The notes: generated by a model from the sequence alone, not told the origin. A stretch of DNA of 64,000 nucleotides from Bradyrhizobium iriomotense (GCF_030160715.1 NZ_BSOW01000001.1:248001-312000), one strand, 5' to 3'. Positions 1 to 9,262 are shown, counted from the stretch's first letter. Made by a program: numbers and translations.

Positions 1-329
1 AAGCTGGTGTCGTGACCCGTCGCCGTGGCACCGGCCATGGCGAGCGCGGTGCCGACGCTCACCATCGATACCGTTGGCCCCAGCGCGAGGTCGAAGCCGC
101 GCGTCAGGATGACCACGGTCTGGGCCATCGCGAACAGAGCGAGGTAACTGGTCTGCTGGGCAATATTGAGCAGGTTGGCTGGCGAGAGCACGCCATGGTC
201 GAACGCGGCGAAGCCGAGCAACAACGCCACCAGCGCAGCCGGCAGTACCGCATTCCAAAGCCAGCGGCCTAACAGCGGTTTGGCGCGATCCGTGTCCCCG
301 GCCATGACGGACAATTCGAGGTCAGACAC
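1..329 (-). CDS. ABC transporter permease, RbsC type (partial, C-terminus outside window)
   Basis: N-terminal part of a second ribose-type permease, cut by the left window edge. I read it from a GTG at 327-329 (begins V/M-SDLELSVMAGDT) because GGAGG lies seven bases upstream; an in-frame ATG at 303-305 is the alternative. The visible ~109 residues hold two hydrophobic stretches and the family pattern of a helix followed by LTRGFDLALGPTVSM, matching the VAGGFDLSVGAVVAL segment of the neighbouring permease. The GTG overlaps the stop of the upstream permease gene (GTGTCTGA), so the two are translationally coupled and probably form a heterodimeric membrane channel fed by the double ATPase at 1335-2873. 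The substrate is unknown; the context is the HyuAB operon. Confidence 0.85.
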   Translation of the reverse strand, partial: MSDLELSVMAGDTDRAKPLLGRWLWNAVLPAALVALLLGFAAFDHGVLSPANLLNIAQQTSYLALFAMAQTVVILTRGFDLALGPTVSMVSVGTALAMAGATATGHDTS

Positions 330-1338
330 GGGCGTTCCTCCGTCGGCTGAGTTCGTCCAGCGCCACGGCCGCCACCATGATCACGCCGAGGAAGACCGGC
401 TGTAGCCGCGAGTCGACGTGCAGAAGGTTGAGTGCATTGCCAAGGATGGTCAGGAACAACGCGCTGATGGCGACGATCTCGACCCGGCCGACGCCACCAC
501 GCAAGCTCACCCCGCCGATGACGGCCGCCGCAATCGATTGCAGCATCATTCGATCGCCGCCAAAGCTTGCCTGGCCGGAGCCGACCTGCGCGGTGAGCAG
601 AATACCGACCAGCGCCGCTAGCACGCTCGAGACGACGTAAGTACCCACGATGTGGCGCTGGATCGACACGCCCGACACCACCGCCGCGTCGACATTTCCG
701 CCGATCGCGTAGACGTAGCGGCCGAACAGCGTGCGTCGCTGTGCGAACACCATCACGAGGATCACGATCAGCGCGACATGGACGGCGGTCGGCAGGCCGA
801 ACGCCTGCGCGCGCCCAAAGCCCTTCACGAAGATGTCGGGCATGCCGTAAACGGGGATTCCGTTCGTGATCATGAGGCCGACGCCTGCGGTCGCCGACAT
901 CGTGCCCAGGGTCACCACGAAGCCGGAGACCTTGAGTTTTGCCACGCAAAATCCGTTGACGAGCCCGACCACGATCCCGCAGCCGAGACCGGCTGCGACG
1001 CCGCTTGCAATGATGAGGGCGGTGTTCCCGGGAAACGCGGCAGCGGTGGTCGCCATTGTCTTGGCGGTCACGACACTCGCGAGGGCGACGACGGCACCGA
1101 CCGACAGATCGAAACCGCCTGCGACGATCACGAGCGCCTGGCCGCTGGCGACGATGGCCAGCAGGGAGGCGTTACGCAGGATATTGAGGATGTTGATGAT
1201 GCCGTAGAACTGGGGATCGACCGCTGACATGCCGGCCACGAGCAGCACCAAAAGAGCCGGCAGAAGGCCGATGCGGCCGGCGATCGATCGGAGACCGATC
1301 GAGTTCTGCGGCCCCGCGGTGATCAGCGCCGTGCTCAT
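322..1338 (-). CDS. ABC transporter permease, RbsC/BPD_transp_2 family
   Basis: Inner-membrane permease of about 338 residues with roughly eight to ten hydrophobic segments, the usual size for ribose/autoinducer-type permeases. The signature LVIVAGGFDLSVGAVVALASV near residues 70-90 is typical of the family. The start ATG overlaps the stop of the upstream ATPase gene by four bases (ATGA), and its own stop overlaps the next permease start, so ATPase and both permeases are tightly coupled. Together with the TorT-like binding protein they make a complete importer. I infer that it imports the substrate of the HyuA/HyuB enzyme or a related cyclic amide; nothing in the permease itself shows the ligand. 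Confidence 0.93.
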   Translation of the reverse strand: MSTALITAGPQNSIGLRSIAGRIGLLPALLVLLVAGMSAVDPQFYGIINILNILRNASLLAIVASGQALVIVAGGFDLSVGAVVALASVVTAKTMATTAAAFPGNTALIIASGVAAGLGCGIVVGLVNGFCVAKLKVSGFVVTLGTMSATAGVGLMITNGIPVYGMPDIFVKGFGRAQAFGLPTAVHVALIVILVMVFAQRRTLFGRYVYAIGGNVDAAVVSGVSIQRHIVGTYVVSSVLAALVGILLTAQVGSGQASFGGDRMMLQSIAAAVIGGVSLRGGVGRVEIVAISALFLTILGNALNLLHVDSRLQPVFLGVIMVAAVALDELSRRRNARV

Positions 1339-2873
1339 GCAACCTCCGCCGTGAGATGGTCGCGGAAGAAGCTCGAAAGCACGTTCTGCTCTGTTTTCTC
1401 GGCGCCTGTCAGTTCGGCGGCGATACGGCCGTGATGCATGACATAGAGCCGGTTCGACAGCGCCAGCACCTCCGGCAATTCCGACGACACCACGATGACG
1501 GCGGCGCCAGCCTCGACCAGCCGTTTCATGAACTCGTAGACTTCGAGCTTGGCGCCGACGTCGATGCCGACGCTGGGCTCGTCGAACAGGAACACGGTCA
1601 ACTCACGCGTCAGCGCGCGCCCCAGCATCACTTTCTGGCGGTTACCACCGGACAGGGCGCCGGCGGCGCGTTCGATATTCGGCGGCCTGAGCTGCAACTG
1701 CGCCATGATGTCGGCAATCCTTGCGCGCTCCGCGGCCTGCCGCAGCACGCCGAAGCGGGCGAAGGCAGGCAGGTCGAGCACCGTCATCGAGGCGTTCTCG
1801 CGGATCGGCCGGGACAGCGCGAGCCCTTCGGCGATCCGGTTGGCGGGGAAATAGGCAATGCCGCGCTTTAGGCTGCGTCGCGGGGCCGGAAACTCATAAG
1901 GCGCGCCGTCGATCCGGATCACGCCAGACGTCGCCGGCTCGATGCCATAGATGGCGCGGATCAGCTCCGACTTGCCGCAGCCGACGAGGCCGGCGATGCC
2001 GGTGATCTCGCCGGTCCGGGCATAGAGGTTCACATCGCGAACGCTGCCGTCGGCAAGCGTCAGGTTTTCGACGTCGACCATCACCTTGTCCGGCTTGTGC
2101 GCGATGGTCGGAAACAGCAGATCGATCTTGCGGCCGGTCATCAACTCCACCAGCTCGCCGTCGGTCGATGTCGCAGCATCGAGCGTGCGGATGTGGCGGC
2201 CGTCGCGGAGCACGGTCACGCGGTCGGCCAGCGCGCGGATCTCGCGCATGCGGTGCGACACGTAGATCAGCCCGACATTCTGGCTCTTGAGCCGGGCGAT
2301 CAGCTCGAATAGCCGTCCGGTCTCGCGCTCGGTGAGCGAAGCGGTCGGCTCGTCGAGGATCAGCAGGCGCACCTTGCCGAGCAGCGCCTTGGCGATCTCG
2401 GCCATCTGTTGATGCGCGCGGGAGAGGTCATCGACCCGCCGTGAGGGATCGAGGTCGAAGCCGAGCTCGTCGATGAGCGCCTGCGCGCGCTTGCGCATCT
2501 GGCGGGCACGCAGGACGCCGCTGCTCGTGATCTCCCGGCCGAGAAACAGGTTCTCTTCCACGGTGAGGCTTGGAACGAGCGAAAATTCCTGAAAAACCGG
2601 GCTGATGCCGATCGCGCGCGCCCGTTGCGGCGTGAGATGACTGATCTCCTCACCGTCGAAATGGAACGTGCCTTCGTCGGGCGGAAACGTCCCCGAGACC
2701 ACGTTGATCAGGGTCGATTTGCCGGCGCCGTTCTCGCCGAACAGGACGTGCAACTCGCCGGCACGGACATCGAGATCGACCCGGTTAAGCGCGCGGACGC
2801 CCGTGAAATGCTTCGAGATACCTCGCAATTGAAGCAGAGGCTTGTCCGGCCTCGGGTCGACGTCGACATCCAT
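1335..2873 (-). CDS. ABC transporter ATP-binding protein, RbsA/MglA type (two ABC domains)
   Basis: Cytoplasmic energy-coupling subunit of 512 residues with two fused nucleotide-binding domains, as usual for ribose-type importers. Domain 1 has Walker A GENGAGKST (residues 46-54) and Walker B LLILDEPTASL, with a weak signature LSRAHQQM. Domain 2 has Walker A GLVGCGKS, signature LSGGNRQKV and Walker B VFLFDEPSVGID. The second Walker A keeps its lysine, unlike many RbsA proteins in which domain 2 is degenerate. The gene follows the TorT-like binding-protein gene across a 71-bp gap that holds a perfect hairpin, and it overlaps the first permease by four bases. Confidence 0.95.
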   Translation of the reverse strand: MDVDVDPRPDKPLLQLRGISKHFTGVRALNRVDLDVRAGELHVLFGENGAGKSTLINVVSGTFPPDEGTFHFDGEEISHLTPQRARAIGISPVFQEFSLVPSLTVEENLFLGREITSSGVLRARQMRKRAQALIDELGFDLDPSRRVDDLSRAHQQMAEIAKALLGKVRLLILDEPTASLTERETGRLFELIARLKSQNVGLIYVSHRMREIRALADRVTVLRDGRHIRTLDAATSTDGELVELMTGRKIDLLFPTIAHKPDKVMVDVENLTLADGSVRDVNLYARTGEITGIAGLVGCGKSELIRAIYGIEPATSGVIRIDGAPYEFPAPRRSLKRGIAYFPANRIAEGLALSRPIRENASMTVLDLPAFARFGVLRQAAERARIADIMAQLQLRPPNIERAAGALSGGNRQKVMLGRALTRELTVFLFDEPSVGIDVGAKLEVYEFMKRLVEAGAAVIVVSSELPEVLALSNRLYVMHHGRIAAELTGAEKTEQNVLSSFFRDHLTAEVA

Positions 2874-2900
2874 CTGCTGCTCCGCAGGCCGTTGGGACGA

Positions 2901-2926
2901 GAGGCAGGAGATGTATCTCCTGCCTC
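2901..2926. other. Perfect intercistronic hairpin after the TorT-like gene
   Basis: An 11-bp perfect inverted repeat (GAGGCAGGAGA at 2901-2911, TCTCCTGCCTC at 2916-2926) with a 4-base loop lies between the binding-protein stop and the ATPase start. There is no T-run on the transcribed strand, so a mRNA-stabilising or partial attenuation element is more likely than a strict terminator. Such an element would keep binding-protein mRNA more abundant than the downstream transporter mRNA. Confidence 0.7.
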
Positions 2927-2944
2927 AAGAGTTATCCGCTAGGT

Positions 2945-4045
2945 TTACTTGGCCTTGACCGAGTAGACCGGGGTCCAGCTTGCCGGCGCCAGCACGAGGT
3001 CCATCTGCAGTTTCGGCACTGTGGTCTTGTCGATCACCGCGGCCACCGGTTGGACTAGGCTCATCACCGGCTTCTTCTCGATGAGACGCACCGCCTGGTC
3101 GATTGCGATCGCACCTTCGCCGACCGGATATTGGGTTGCGAAAGCGAGAATGTCGCCCCGGTTCAGCGCGTCGAGCATGGCCTGGTTTTCGTAGGACGAC
3201 ACGATCTTCAGGTCGCTTCGGCCGGCCTCGGCGACGGCGCCGATCGCGGCCTCAGCCGTTGGCGCGGTGCCCCAGATCACGTTCATGCTGGGATTGGCCT
3301 GCAACGCGTCCTGGATGAGCTGGAGCTGCACCGCGACACCGGAGTCGCCGAATTTCTCGGCCAGTATCTTGGCGTTTGCGTTCTTGGCGACGGCTTTCTT
3401 GAAGCCTTCGTTGAACGACTCCGCCCAGCCCGAGCCGGCCGGTCCGGGGAACGTCACGATGTTGAGCTTGTCGCCGGGCTTGGTCTGAGCCAGCAGGCCT
3501 TCGCCGGTGACCTCACCCATGGCGACGAAGTCGACATAGTTGGCAGCGGGCAGGGCGTTGGGTGGCAGCGGATTGGTGACGCCGACGACCGGAACGCCCT
3601 TGACCTTGGCCTCTTCGAACTTCTTGCTCAGTCCGGCGCCCGAGATGGCTCCGACGATGATGGCATCGGGACCGCTCGCCATGCAGTCATCGAATTGCGA
3701 GAGCTGCTTGGGCAGGTTCTCGTAACCGCCGGCTTCGTAAAGGTTCATGTTGACGTTCATCGCCTCCGCTTGCTTCACGATGCCGTAGGCGACGGCGACC
3801 CAAAAACTGTCCTTCATATGGGGAAAGAGGACGCAGAGTTTGTAGGGCTTCTCGGCCTTCGGCAGCGGCGTGTACTCGGCAGGCTTGGGCGTACCCGATG
3901 ACGCGTCGTAAACCTTCATCGGGAACCAGGACGTGTCGGCCGCGGCCGGTGTCATCGCCGTGGTGGCAAGTGCGAGAGCAGCCAGGCCGAGAGCGGAGCG
4001 GATCGGCCGAAACCGGTTGGGAGAAAGACGTGTCGTGCTCGTCAT
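2945..4045 (-). CDS. TorT-like periplasmic substrate-binding protein of an ABC transporter
   Basis: Secreted binding protein of 366 residues. The ATG at 4043-4045 gives a classic signal peptide (basic start, then LGLAALALATTAMTPAAA before cleavage). The mature part follows the layout of TorT, the periplasmic ligand sensor of TMAO respiration in enterics: a KLCVLFPHMKDSFWVAVAYGI-like first strand, LYEAGGY, then periplasmic-binding-protein type I folds with GPDAIIVGAISG and VIWGTAPTAEAAIG. Here it sits directly before ATPase and permease genes and no TorS/TorR sensor kinase is present, so it most likely works as the transport receptor. The open frame continues upstream without a start signal, but that stretch is antisense-like extension over HyuB and is not part of the gene. 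Confidence 0.87.
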   Translation of the reverse strand: MTSTTRLSPNRFRPIRSALGLAALALATTAMTPAAADTSWFPMKVYDASSGTPKPAEYTPLPKAEKPYKLCVLFPHMKDSFWVAVAYGIVKQAEAMNVNMNLYEAGGYENLPKQLSQFDDCMASGPDAIIVGAISGAGLSKKFEEAKVKGVPVVGVTNPLPPNALPAANYVDFVAMGEVTGEGLLAQTKPGDKLNIVTFPGPAGSGWAESFNEGFKKAVAKNANAKILAEKFGDSGVAVQLQLIQDALQANPSMNVIWGTAPTAEAAIGAVAEAGRSDLKIVSSYENQAMLDALNRGDILAFATQYPVGEGAIAIDQAVRLIEKKPVMSLVQPVAAVIDKTTVPKLQMDLVLAPASWTPVYSVKAK

Positions 4046-4149
4046 AGCGCAATCCTCAGGGTTCGAATGAAAGATAAGGACCGACGGCTTCGGATCCTCT
4101 TTTGTGCACGCGCCACGTCGCCCGTGGGCGGCGCGGTTGCCGATGGAGA

Positions 4150-6105
4150 TCAGGTCCACATCGCGACCGAGCGTCGCTCGAATACGTCGCGGAACTGGCG
4201 TGTGGATTCGGGAAGCAACGCTCCGGTGCCCCAGTCGAGGATCACGGCGTGCTTGCGGATCACGTCGAATGCGTTGATCGCGCCGCTGCGATAGCGCTCC
4301 GCCACGACTTCCGGGTCCAGCCGGACGTTGGCGACGCGCTCGGCCCGGATCTTGGCGCGCAGGGCGTCGGTCGCGACCTTGTCGACCTCGTAGCTGCAAA
4401 GCTCCGCGTCGATCGTGTGGACGACGACGCCATAATCTTTGGCCGCGCGTTCGACCGAGACGTAGTCGTCCTTGATATCCTCGATCACGAGGTTCGGGTC
4501 GCGTTCGAGCGGATCGCCGAACCCGCCGCCGCCGGCGGTCGGGCGTGAGAAGACATCGCCTTCGCCGATCGGGACGTCCGAGAAGATCGAGCCGAGCCGC
4601 TCCTCGGCCTTGCTGCCCGCGCGCTTCAAAGTCAGGCCGTGCGGCATGGAGGGCAGGCCGCCCTCGATGCCCCACACCACGGCGCGCTCGCGGTCGCAGA
4701 TGTAGGAGATGACGGTCTTCTCGGCCTGGAGCATGCGCGACGTCTTCACCACGCCGGCGCCACCGCGCCATTTGCCGGGACCGGGGGAGTCCTTCAGGAT
4801 CTCGCATTCGGTGGTCAGGATCGGATTGGCGCGCTCCTGGCCTTCGACCGGTTGCGACATCAGCCCGGTGCCGAAGCAGGCCGTGGTGACATTGCTGCCG
4901 TCCTTGCCGTTGCGGCCGCCCCAGCCGCCCGGGAGCCAGTCGTAGAACATGAAGATCGGCTTGTCCGAGCTGCGTGCATCGAGTCCGCCGGTGAGCAGAT
5001 ATTCGAGATTGAAGGCGCAGGCGAGGGCCCGTTCCGGCATCAGCTTCGACCACATCTCGTAGATCGAGTTCATGACCTTCTCGAACGGCATCAGGAAGCC
5101 GGTGACCGCGATCGGCCATTTGGCATCGACGATCGAGCCCTCGGGCGCGATGATCTCGAAGCAGCGATAGAAGCCGGAGTTCAGCGGCAGGTCGGGGAAG
5201 AACGTCTTCATGCCGGCCGCAACGGCCGAGAATGTCGAGCCGAACGCCGAGTTGTAGATCGAGCCGATGGTCGGATGGCTGCCGGTGAAATCGTAGATGG
5301 CCCGGTCGCCCTTGATTGTCATCTTGATGCGGATCGGGATCATTCCTTCGCCGCCGGCCGGATCGCGGTCGATGAAGTCGACCGTCTCCCATTCACCGTC
5401 GGGCAGCGCCGCGATACGCTGGCGCGCCGAGCGCTCGACATAATCCTGCACGGCGGCAAGCCCGGTCTCGACAGTGTCGCGGCCGTATTTGTTGACGAGG
5501 CGCAGGATCTCGCGCCCGCAGACCGCTGTTGCCTCCGCCTGGGCCTGGATGTCGCCGATGATCGAGGCCGGGTCGCGCGTGTTGGAGGCGATGAGATGTG
5601 CGACATCCTTCTTGAGGCCTTTCTTGTCGAACAGGCGGATCGGCGTGATGCGCAGTCCCTCGCGGAACATTTCGCGTGCGGCGACGTCGAACGAGCCGGG
5701 CACGCTGCCGCCGACATCCGACCAGTGACCATTGGACTGGCTGAAGGCGATGATCTTGCCGTCCGCGAAGATCGGGCGGATCAAGCGGACGTCGGAAAAG
5801 TGCGTGCCACCGGCATAGGGATCGTTGATGGCGAAGACGTCGCCCTCATGCATGTCGCCATCGAAATGGCGCATCACGTCCTGGCAGGTAAAGTGCAGCG
5901 TGCCGACGTGGACCGCGATGTCCTGATTGCCTTGGGCCGCACATTCGCCCTTGGCATCGTGCAGCGCGCTCGAGAAGTCACGGTTGTAGATGACGAAGGA
6001 GTAGCACGTCCGCAGCACCTGCTCGCCCATCTGGTCGACGCTGGTGATGAAGGAGTTCTTGAGAACCTCGAAGGTCACGGGGTCGAGCGGGAGATCTCCG
6101 GCCAT
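4150..6105 (-). CDS. hyuB: Hydantoinase B / oxoprolinase family protein
   Basis: Cytoplasmic subunit of 651 residues of the HyuB family, which pairs with HyuA in ATP-dependent opening of hydantoins or 5-oxoproline, or in acetone/acetophenone carboxylases. Visible family features are DPVTFEVLKNSF at the N-terminus, NDPYAGGTHFSDVRLIRPIF (residues ~92-111), SNGHWSDVGG, the glycine-rich PGGWGGRNGKDG region and the C-terminal TAGGGGFGDPLERDP. At 651 residues it is somewhat longer than the ~520-590 residues of many HyuB proteins, with an extra C-terminal stretch after the GGFGDP motif. It starts three bases after the HyuA stop, so the two are co-translated. The substrate cannot be told from sequence. 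Confidence 0.93.
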   Translation of the reverse strand: MAGDLPLDPVTFEVLKNSFITSVDQMGEQVLRTCYSFVIYNRDFSSALHDAKGECAAQGNQDIAVHVGTLHFTCQDVMRHFDGDMHEGDVFAINDPYAGGTHFSDVRLIRPIFADGKIIAFSQSNGHWSDVGGSVPGSFDVAAREMFREGLRITPIRLFDKKGLKKDVAHLIASNTRDPASIIGDIQAQAEATAVCGREILRLVNKYGRDTVETGLAAVQDYVERSARQRIAALPDGEWETVDFIDRDPAGGEGMIPIRIKMTIKGDRAIYDFTGSHPTIGSIYNSAFGSTFSAVAAGMKTFFPDLPLNSGFYRCFEIIAPEGSIVDAKWPIAVTGFLMPFEKVMNSIYEMWSKLMPERALACAFNLEYLLTGGLDARSSDKPIFMFYDWLPGGWGGRNGKDGSNVTTACFGTGLMSQPVEGQERANPILTTECEILKDSPGPGKWRGGAGVVKTSRMLQAEKTVISYICDRERAVVWGIEGGLPSMPHGLTLKRAGSKAEERLGSIFSDVPIGEGDVFSRPTAGGGGFGDPLERDPNLVIEDIKDDYVSVERAAKDYGVVVHTIDAELCSYEVDKVATDALRAKIRAERVANVRLDPEVVAERYRSGAINAFDVIRKHAVILDWGTGALLPESTRQFRDVFERRSVAMWT

Positions 6106-6108
6106 GGT

Positions 6109-8136
6109 TCACTCCTTCACGCGGATGATGATGTTGAGATATTTGTCGACCTCGGCGCTGGCGCCGGGCGGCACGACGGTGGTCGCATCGACCTGCTCGA
6201 TGATCGCGGGGCCCTGGAAGGAGAAGCCGCAGGGGAGGTCGTCGCGCTCGTAGACGGGTGTGTCGAGCCCGTTGCCGTCGAACCAGACCCTGCGGCGGCC
6301 GACCGGCTCAGGGATCACGCCGGTCGGTTGGTGAACGGCAAATTCGGCCTTGGGGACGATGCCGACCGCCTTCAGATTGAGGCGGAAGAAGCTGACCGGC
6401 GCGCTATCGCGACGGAAATTGTACTCGCGCTGATGCTCGGCGTGGAAGCTCTGCACGAGTTCGGCGATCGCACCGATCGGGCGCGGTGCGTTGACGGCGA
6501 GCGAGCGCCACTGGCCGCGGTACATCATGTCAATCGAGCGCTGGAGCACGATGTCCTTCTGGGCGACGCCCTCATGGGTCAGTCGCGCGAGAGCGTCCTT
6601 CTCCAACGCCGCGAACTGCGCCTCGATGTCGGCGGCGTTGGCGTCGGCCGCGTCAACCATGCAGCTCTGCGAGAAATCGTGCTGCATGTCGACCAGCAGG
6701 CAGCCGAGCGCCGAGGTCACGCCGGGGTTGGGCGGCACGATCACGACGGGGATCGCGAGCTCGCGCGCGACGTCGACCCCATGCAGGGCACCCGCGCCGC
6801 CAAAGGCCACCAGCGCGAAGTCGCGTGGGTCGTAGCCGCGGCTGATCGAGATCAACCGCACCGCATCCGACATGTTGGCATTGGCCACCTTGACGATCGC
6901 GTCCGCGGCCTCGTGCAGGCCGAGGCCGAACGGCTTTGCAACGCCGTCCTCGACGGCCCGTTCGGCCAGCGCGGGGTCGAGCTTTACCTTGCCGCCGGCG
7001 AGGTTGGTGCCGAGCCGGCCCAGCGTGACGTTGGCATCCGTGTTGGTCGGCTGGGTGTTGCCGTTGCCGTAGCAGGCCGGTCCGGGATAGGCGCCCGCCG
7101 ATTGCGGACCGTTGCGCAAGGAGCCCGCCGGATCGGTCCAGGCCAGCGACCCGCCGCCGGCGCCGATGGTGAGCACCTCGATCGAGGCAAAGCGGATCGG
7201 ATAGCCGAACTCGATATGCCAGTCCTTGGTGATGCGCGACTGCCCCTCATAGGCCAGCGACACGTCGGTCGAGGTGCCGCCCATGTCGAGGCCGATCGAA
7301 TTGGGAAAGCCGCAGAGGCCGGCGACGTAGCGGCTGGCGATGGCACCGGCAGCAATGCCGGAGCCGGCGAGGCGCGCGGCAAAATCCTTCACGCTGGCCG
7401 GCGTCATCACGCCGCCGCCGGTGTGAAGCAGAAGGAGATCGCGGGAGTAGCCTTCGTGAGCGAGGCGATCGCCGAGCCGGCTCGTATAGTTCACGACGAC
7501 CGGACTCACGACGGCATTGGCAACCGTCGTCGAAAACCGCTCGTGCTCGAATATTTCAGGAAGCACCTGTGAGGAGATCGAGACCGGGATGTCGGGCATC
7601 TCCGCGAGCAGGATGTCGCGCATCGCGCGCTCGTTGGCGCCATTGAGATAGGCGTTCATGAAGCACACCGCGACCGCGGCCACACCCCGGCGCTTGAGGA
7701 TGCGCGCGACGTTGCGCGCGGCCTCGACGTCGAGCGGTTCGATCACCTTGCCACCGGCATCGACCCGTTCGGGCACGGTCAGGCGGTCGCGTCGCGGAAC
7801 ATACGGCTTGACGACGTCCTTGTAGGTGTCCCAGAGATCTTCCTTGTTGGCGCGACGGATCTCGATGACGTCGCGAAAGCCTTTGGTCGTCACCACGGCG
7901 GTGCGGGGCAGGCGGCGCGTGATCAGCGCGTTGGTGGCGACCGTGGTGCCGTGCGAGAACAAGGCGACCTTGGACAGATCGATTCCCGCCTTGGACACGC
8001 CGCCCATGATGCCTTCGATGGGATCGCGCGTGGATGATGTCTTCTCGATCCGGATGAGGCCGGTCGTCTCATCCATGATGCAGATGTCGGTAAAGGTGCC
8101 GCCGACATCGACGGCCACACGAAGGTTCTGCACCAT
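6109..8136 (-). CDS. hyuA: Hydantoinase A / N-methylhydantoinase A family protein
   Basis: Cytoplasmic ATP-binding subunit of 675 residues. The N-terminal actin-like phosphate-binding loop DVGGTFTDICIMDE (residues ~9-22) and the later LDMGGTSTDVSL motif are hallmarks of HyuA, 5-oxoprolinase and acetophenone carboxylase alpha subunits. GAGGGSLAWTDPAGSLRNGPQSAGAYPGPACYG is the strongly conserved family core. It is the first gene of the operon, followed by HyuB, the TorT-like receptor and the ABC transporter, so the enzyme probably acts on what the transporter brings in. A 23-bp dyad (8162-8184) lies just upstream of its start and may be its operator. Confidence 0.94.
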   Translation of the reverse strand: MVQNLRVAVDVGGTFTDICIMDETTGLIRIEKTSSTRDPIEGIMGGVSKAGIDLSKVALFSHGTTVATNALITRRLPRTAVVTTKGFRDVIEIRRANKEDLWDTYKDVVKPYVPRRDRLTVPERVDAGGKVIEPLDVEAARNVARILKRRGVAAVAVCFMNAYLNGANERAMRDILLAEMPDIPVSISSQVLPEIFEHERFSTTVANAVVSPVVVNYTSRLGDRLAHEGYSRDLLLLHTGGGVMTPASVKDFAARLAGSGIAAGAIASRYVAGLCGFPNSIGLDMGGTSTDVSLAYEGQSRITKDWHIEFGYPIRFASIEVLTIGAGGGSLAWTDPAGSLRNGPQSAGAYPGPACYGNGNTQPTNTDANVTLGRLGTNLAGGKVKLDPALAERAVEDGVAKPFGLGLHEAADAIVKVANANMSDAVRLISISRGYDPRDFALVAFGGAGALHGVDVARELAIPVVIVPPNPGVTSALGCLLVDMQHDFSQSCMVDAADANAADIEAQFAALEKDALARLTHEGVAQKDIVLQRSIDMMYRGQWRSLAVNAPRPIGAIAELVQSFHAEHQREYNFRRDSAPVSFFRLNLKAVGIVPKAEFAVHQPTGVIPEPVGRRRVWFDGNGLDTPVYERDDLPCGFSFQGPAIIEQVDATTVVPPGASAEVDKYLNIIIRVKE

Positions 8137-8161
8137 GCGTCTTCCTTTCGAACAAGCGTTT

Positions 8162-8184
8162 CGCCGATCATAGGCAGATCGGCG
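8162..8184. promoter_or_regulatory. Dyad upstream of hyuA, candidate operator
   Basis: Perfect 8-bp arms CGCCGATC-N7-GATCGGCG lie about 26 bp before the HyuA start codon, in the 166-bp gap between HyuA and the AraC-type gene. Position and symmetry suit an operator or a 5'-UTR hairpin. The protein that would bind it is unknown; the AraC- and LysR-type regulators next door are candidates. Confidence 0.45.
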
Positions 8185-8302
8185 GCTTGCCTTCTTGACG
8201 CTGAGCGCAGGAAGATTTGTGCGAGAGAGCGATGGGCGTGCGTGCCCGGACCGCCGGCGGATTGCCTAAGAAACGGTCATTCGGACCTCAGTTGACGTTA
8301 TT

Positions 8303-9262
8303 TCAGGAGGTGGAGGCGCGCGATGTCGCTCGCGCCTCGCTCGGTGTACGACCGAACCGGCCGCGATAGTTGCGGCTGAACTGTGCCTGGTCGGCAAAGC
8401 CCCATTGATAGGCAATCTCCGAAATGCTCTTGCGGCAATTGGGATCGCGCAGCAGGGCATCGCACATCGAAAGGCGCTGGTTGCGGATATAGGCGCAGAC
8501 GGTCATGCCCTCTCCCTCGAAAATCTGGTGCAGATATCGAAGCGAGATGCCGCAGCCGTCGGCGATCATCTGGGGCGTGAGCCGCATGTCCTCGAGGCGA
8601 CTGCGGATGAAATGTTCGCAGCGATGCAAATGGCCGTTGCGCACGGACGAGGAGTGTCCGGTCAGCACGCGGTCGTCGGACTCGATGGCCATCGCCAGGA
8701 GCTCGATGAGATGCTTGCCCATCATCGCGCGTGCCGTCTCGTCCATCTCGCCGATGCGTTCGCCGGCCAGCCGTAGCGTGTCGACGAATAGCGCGCCGAC
8801 GCTGCGGCTGGCATCGAATTGCAGCGTGGCGAGACGTTCGGGGCGCGTGATGCGGGCGCGCAGAACGCCGCTCGGGATTTTCAGCACCCATAGCGCCGCC
8901 GGATCATGGTGGCTGAATTCGTAAGGCAGATGGCTACGCTCGATCACGAAGGCGCCAGGCCGGCAGCGCACATCCTTGCCGTCCTGCTCGAAGCGGATCT
9001 CGGCGAGCTCGGGCACGGTGATCAGGAAGGATTCTTCCCGCTCATTCTGGAGATGCCGCTCATGACGCTTGTAAAGCAGGCCGTTCGCAATGTTTCGGGA
9101 TACGGAGACGGGCCCCATGGACCAGGCCCCGAGGCTGGCGTTGAAGTCGCTACGGCTCGGAAAACGCAGGTCCAGCGAGAAATAAGTCCTGGAGACGACG
9201 TCCTGCCAGTACTGACGGCGGGCTTGCAATGGGATGTCGGTGGTCGCGTAGGTGACTTGCAT
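8303..9262 (-). CDS. AraC-family transcriptional regulator
   Basis: DNA-binding regulator of 319 residues. The C-terminal ~100 residues contain the two helix-turn-helix units of AraC/XylS proteins: LTPQMIADGCGISLRYLHQIFEGEG for the first and ISEIAYQWGFADQAQFSRNYRGRFGRTPSEAR for the second. The N-terminal ~170 residues resemble the AraC_binding_2/FeaR-like sensing domain (YWQDVVSRTYFSLDLRF near the start), often found in regulators of aromatic, amine or amide catabolism. It lies upstream of and in the same direction as the hyuAB operon, 166 bp away, so it is a reasonable candidate for controlling it. Confidence 0.92.
   Translation of the reverse strand: MQVTYATTDIPLQARRQYWQDVVSRTYFSLDLRFPSRSDFNASLGAWSMGPVSVSRNIANGLLYKRHERHLQNEREESFLITVPELAEIRFEQDGKDVRCRPGAFVIERSHLPYEFSHHDPAALWVLKIPSGVLRARITRPERLATLQFDASRSVGALFVDTLRLAGERIGEMDETARAMMGKHLIELLAMAIESDDRVLTGHSSSVRNGHLHRCEHFIRSRLEDMRLTPQMIADGCGISLRYLHQIFEGEGMTVCAYIRNQRLSMCDALLRDPNCRKSISEIAYQWGFADQAQFSRNYRGRFGRTPSEARATSRASTS

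Noticed and set aside
2945..5392. 815-residue frame joining the TorT-like protein to an upstream extension
   Set aside because: The upstream ~448 residues cover hyuB in another frame, and a signal peptide begins at the internal ATG 4043-4045.
4639..7572. 977-residue open frame on the plus strand
   Set aside because: It lies antisense to hyuB and hyuA, whose family motifs are clear; composition is Arg/Asp/His-rich as expected for a shadow frame in GC-rich DNA.
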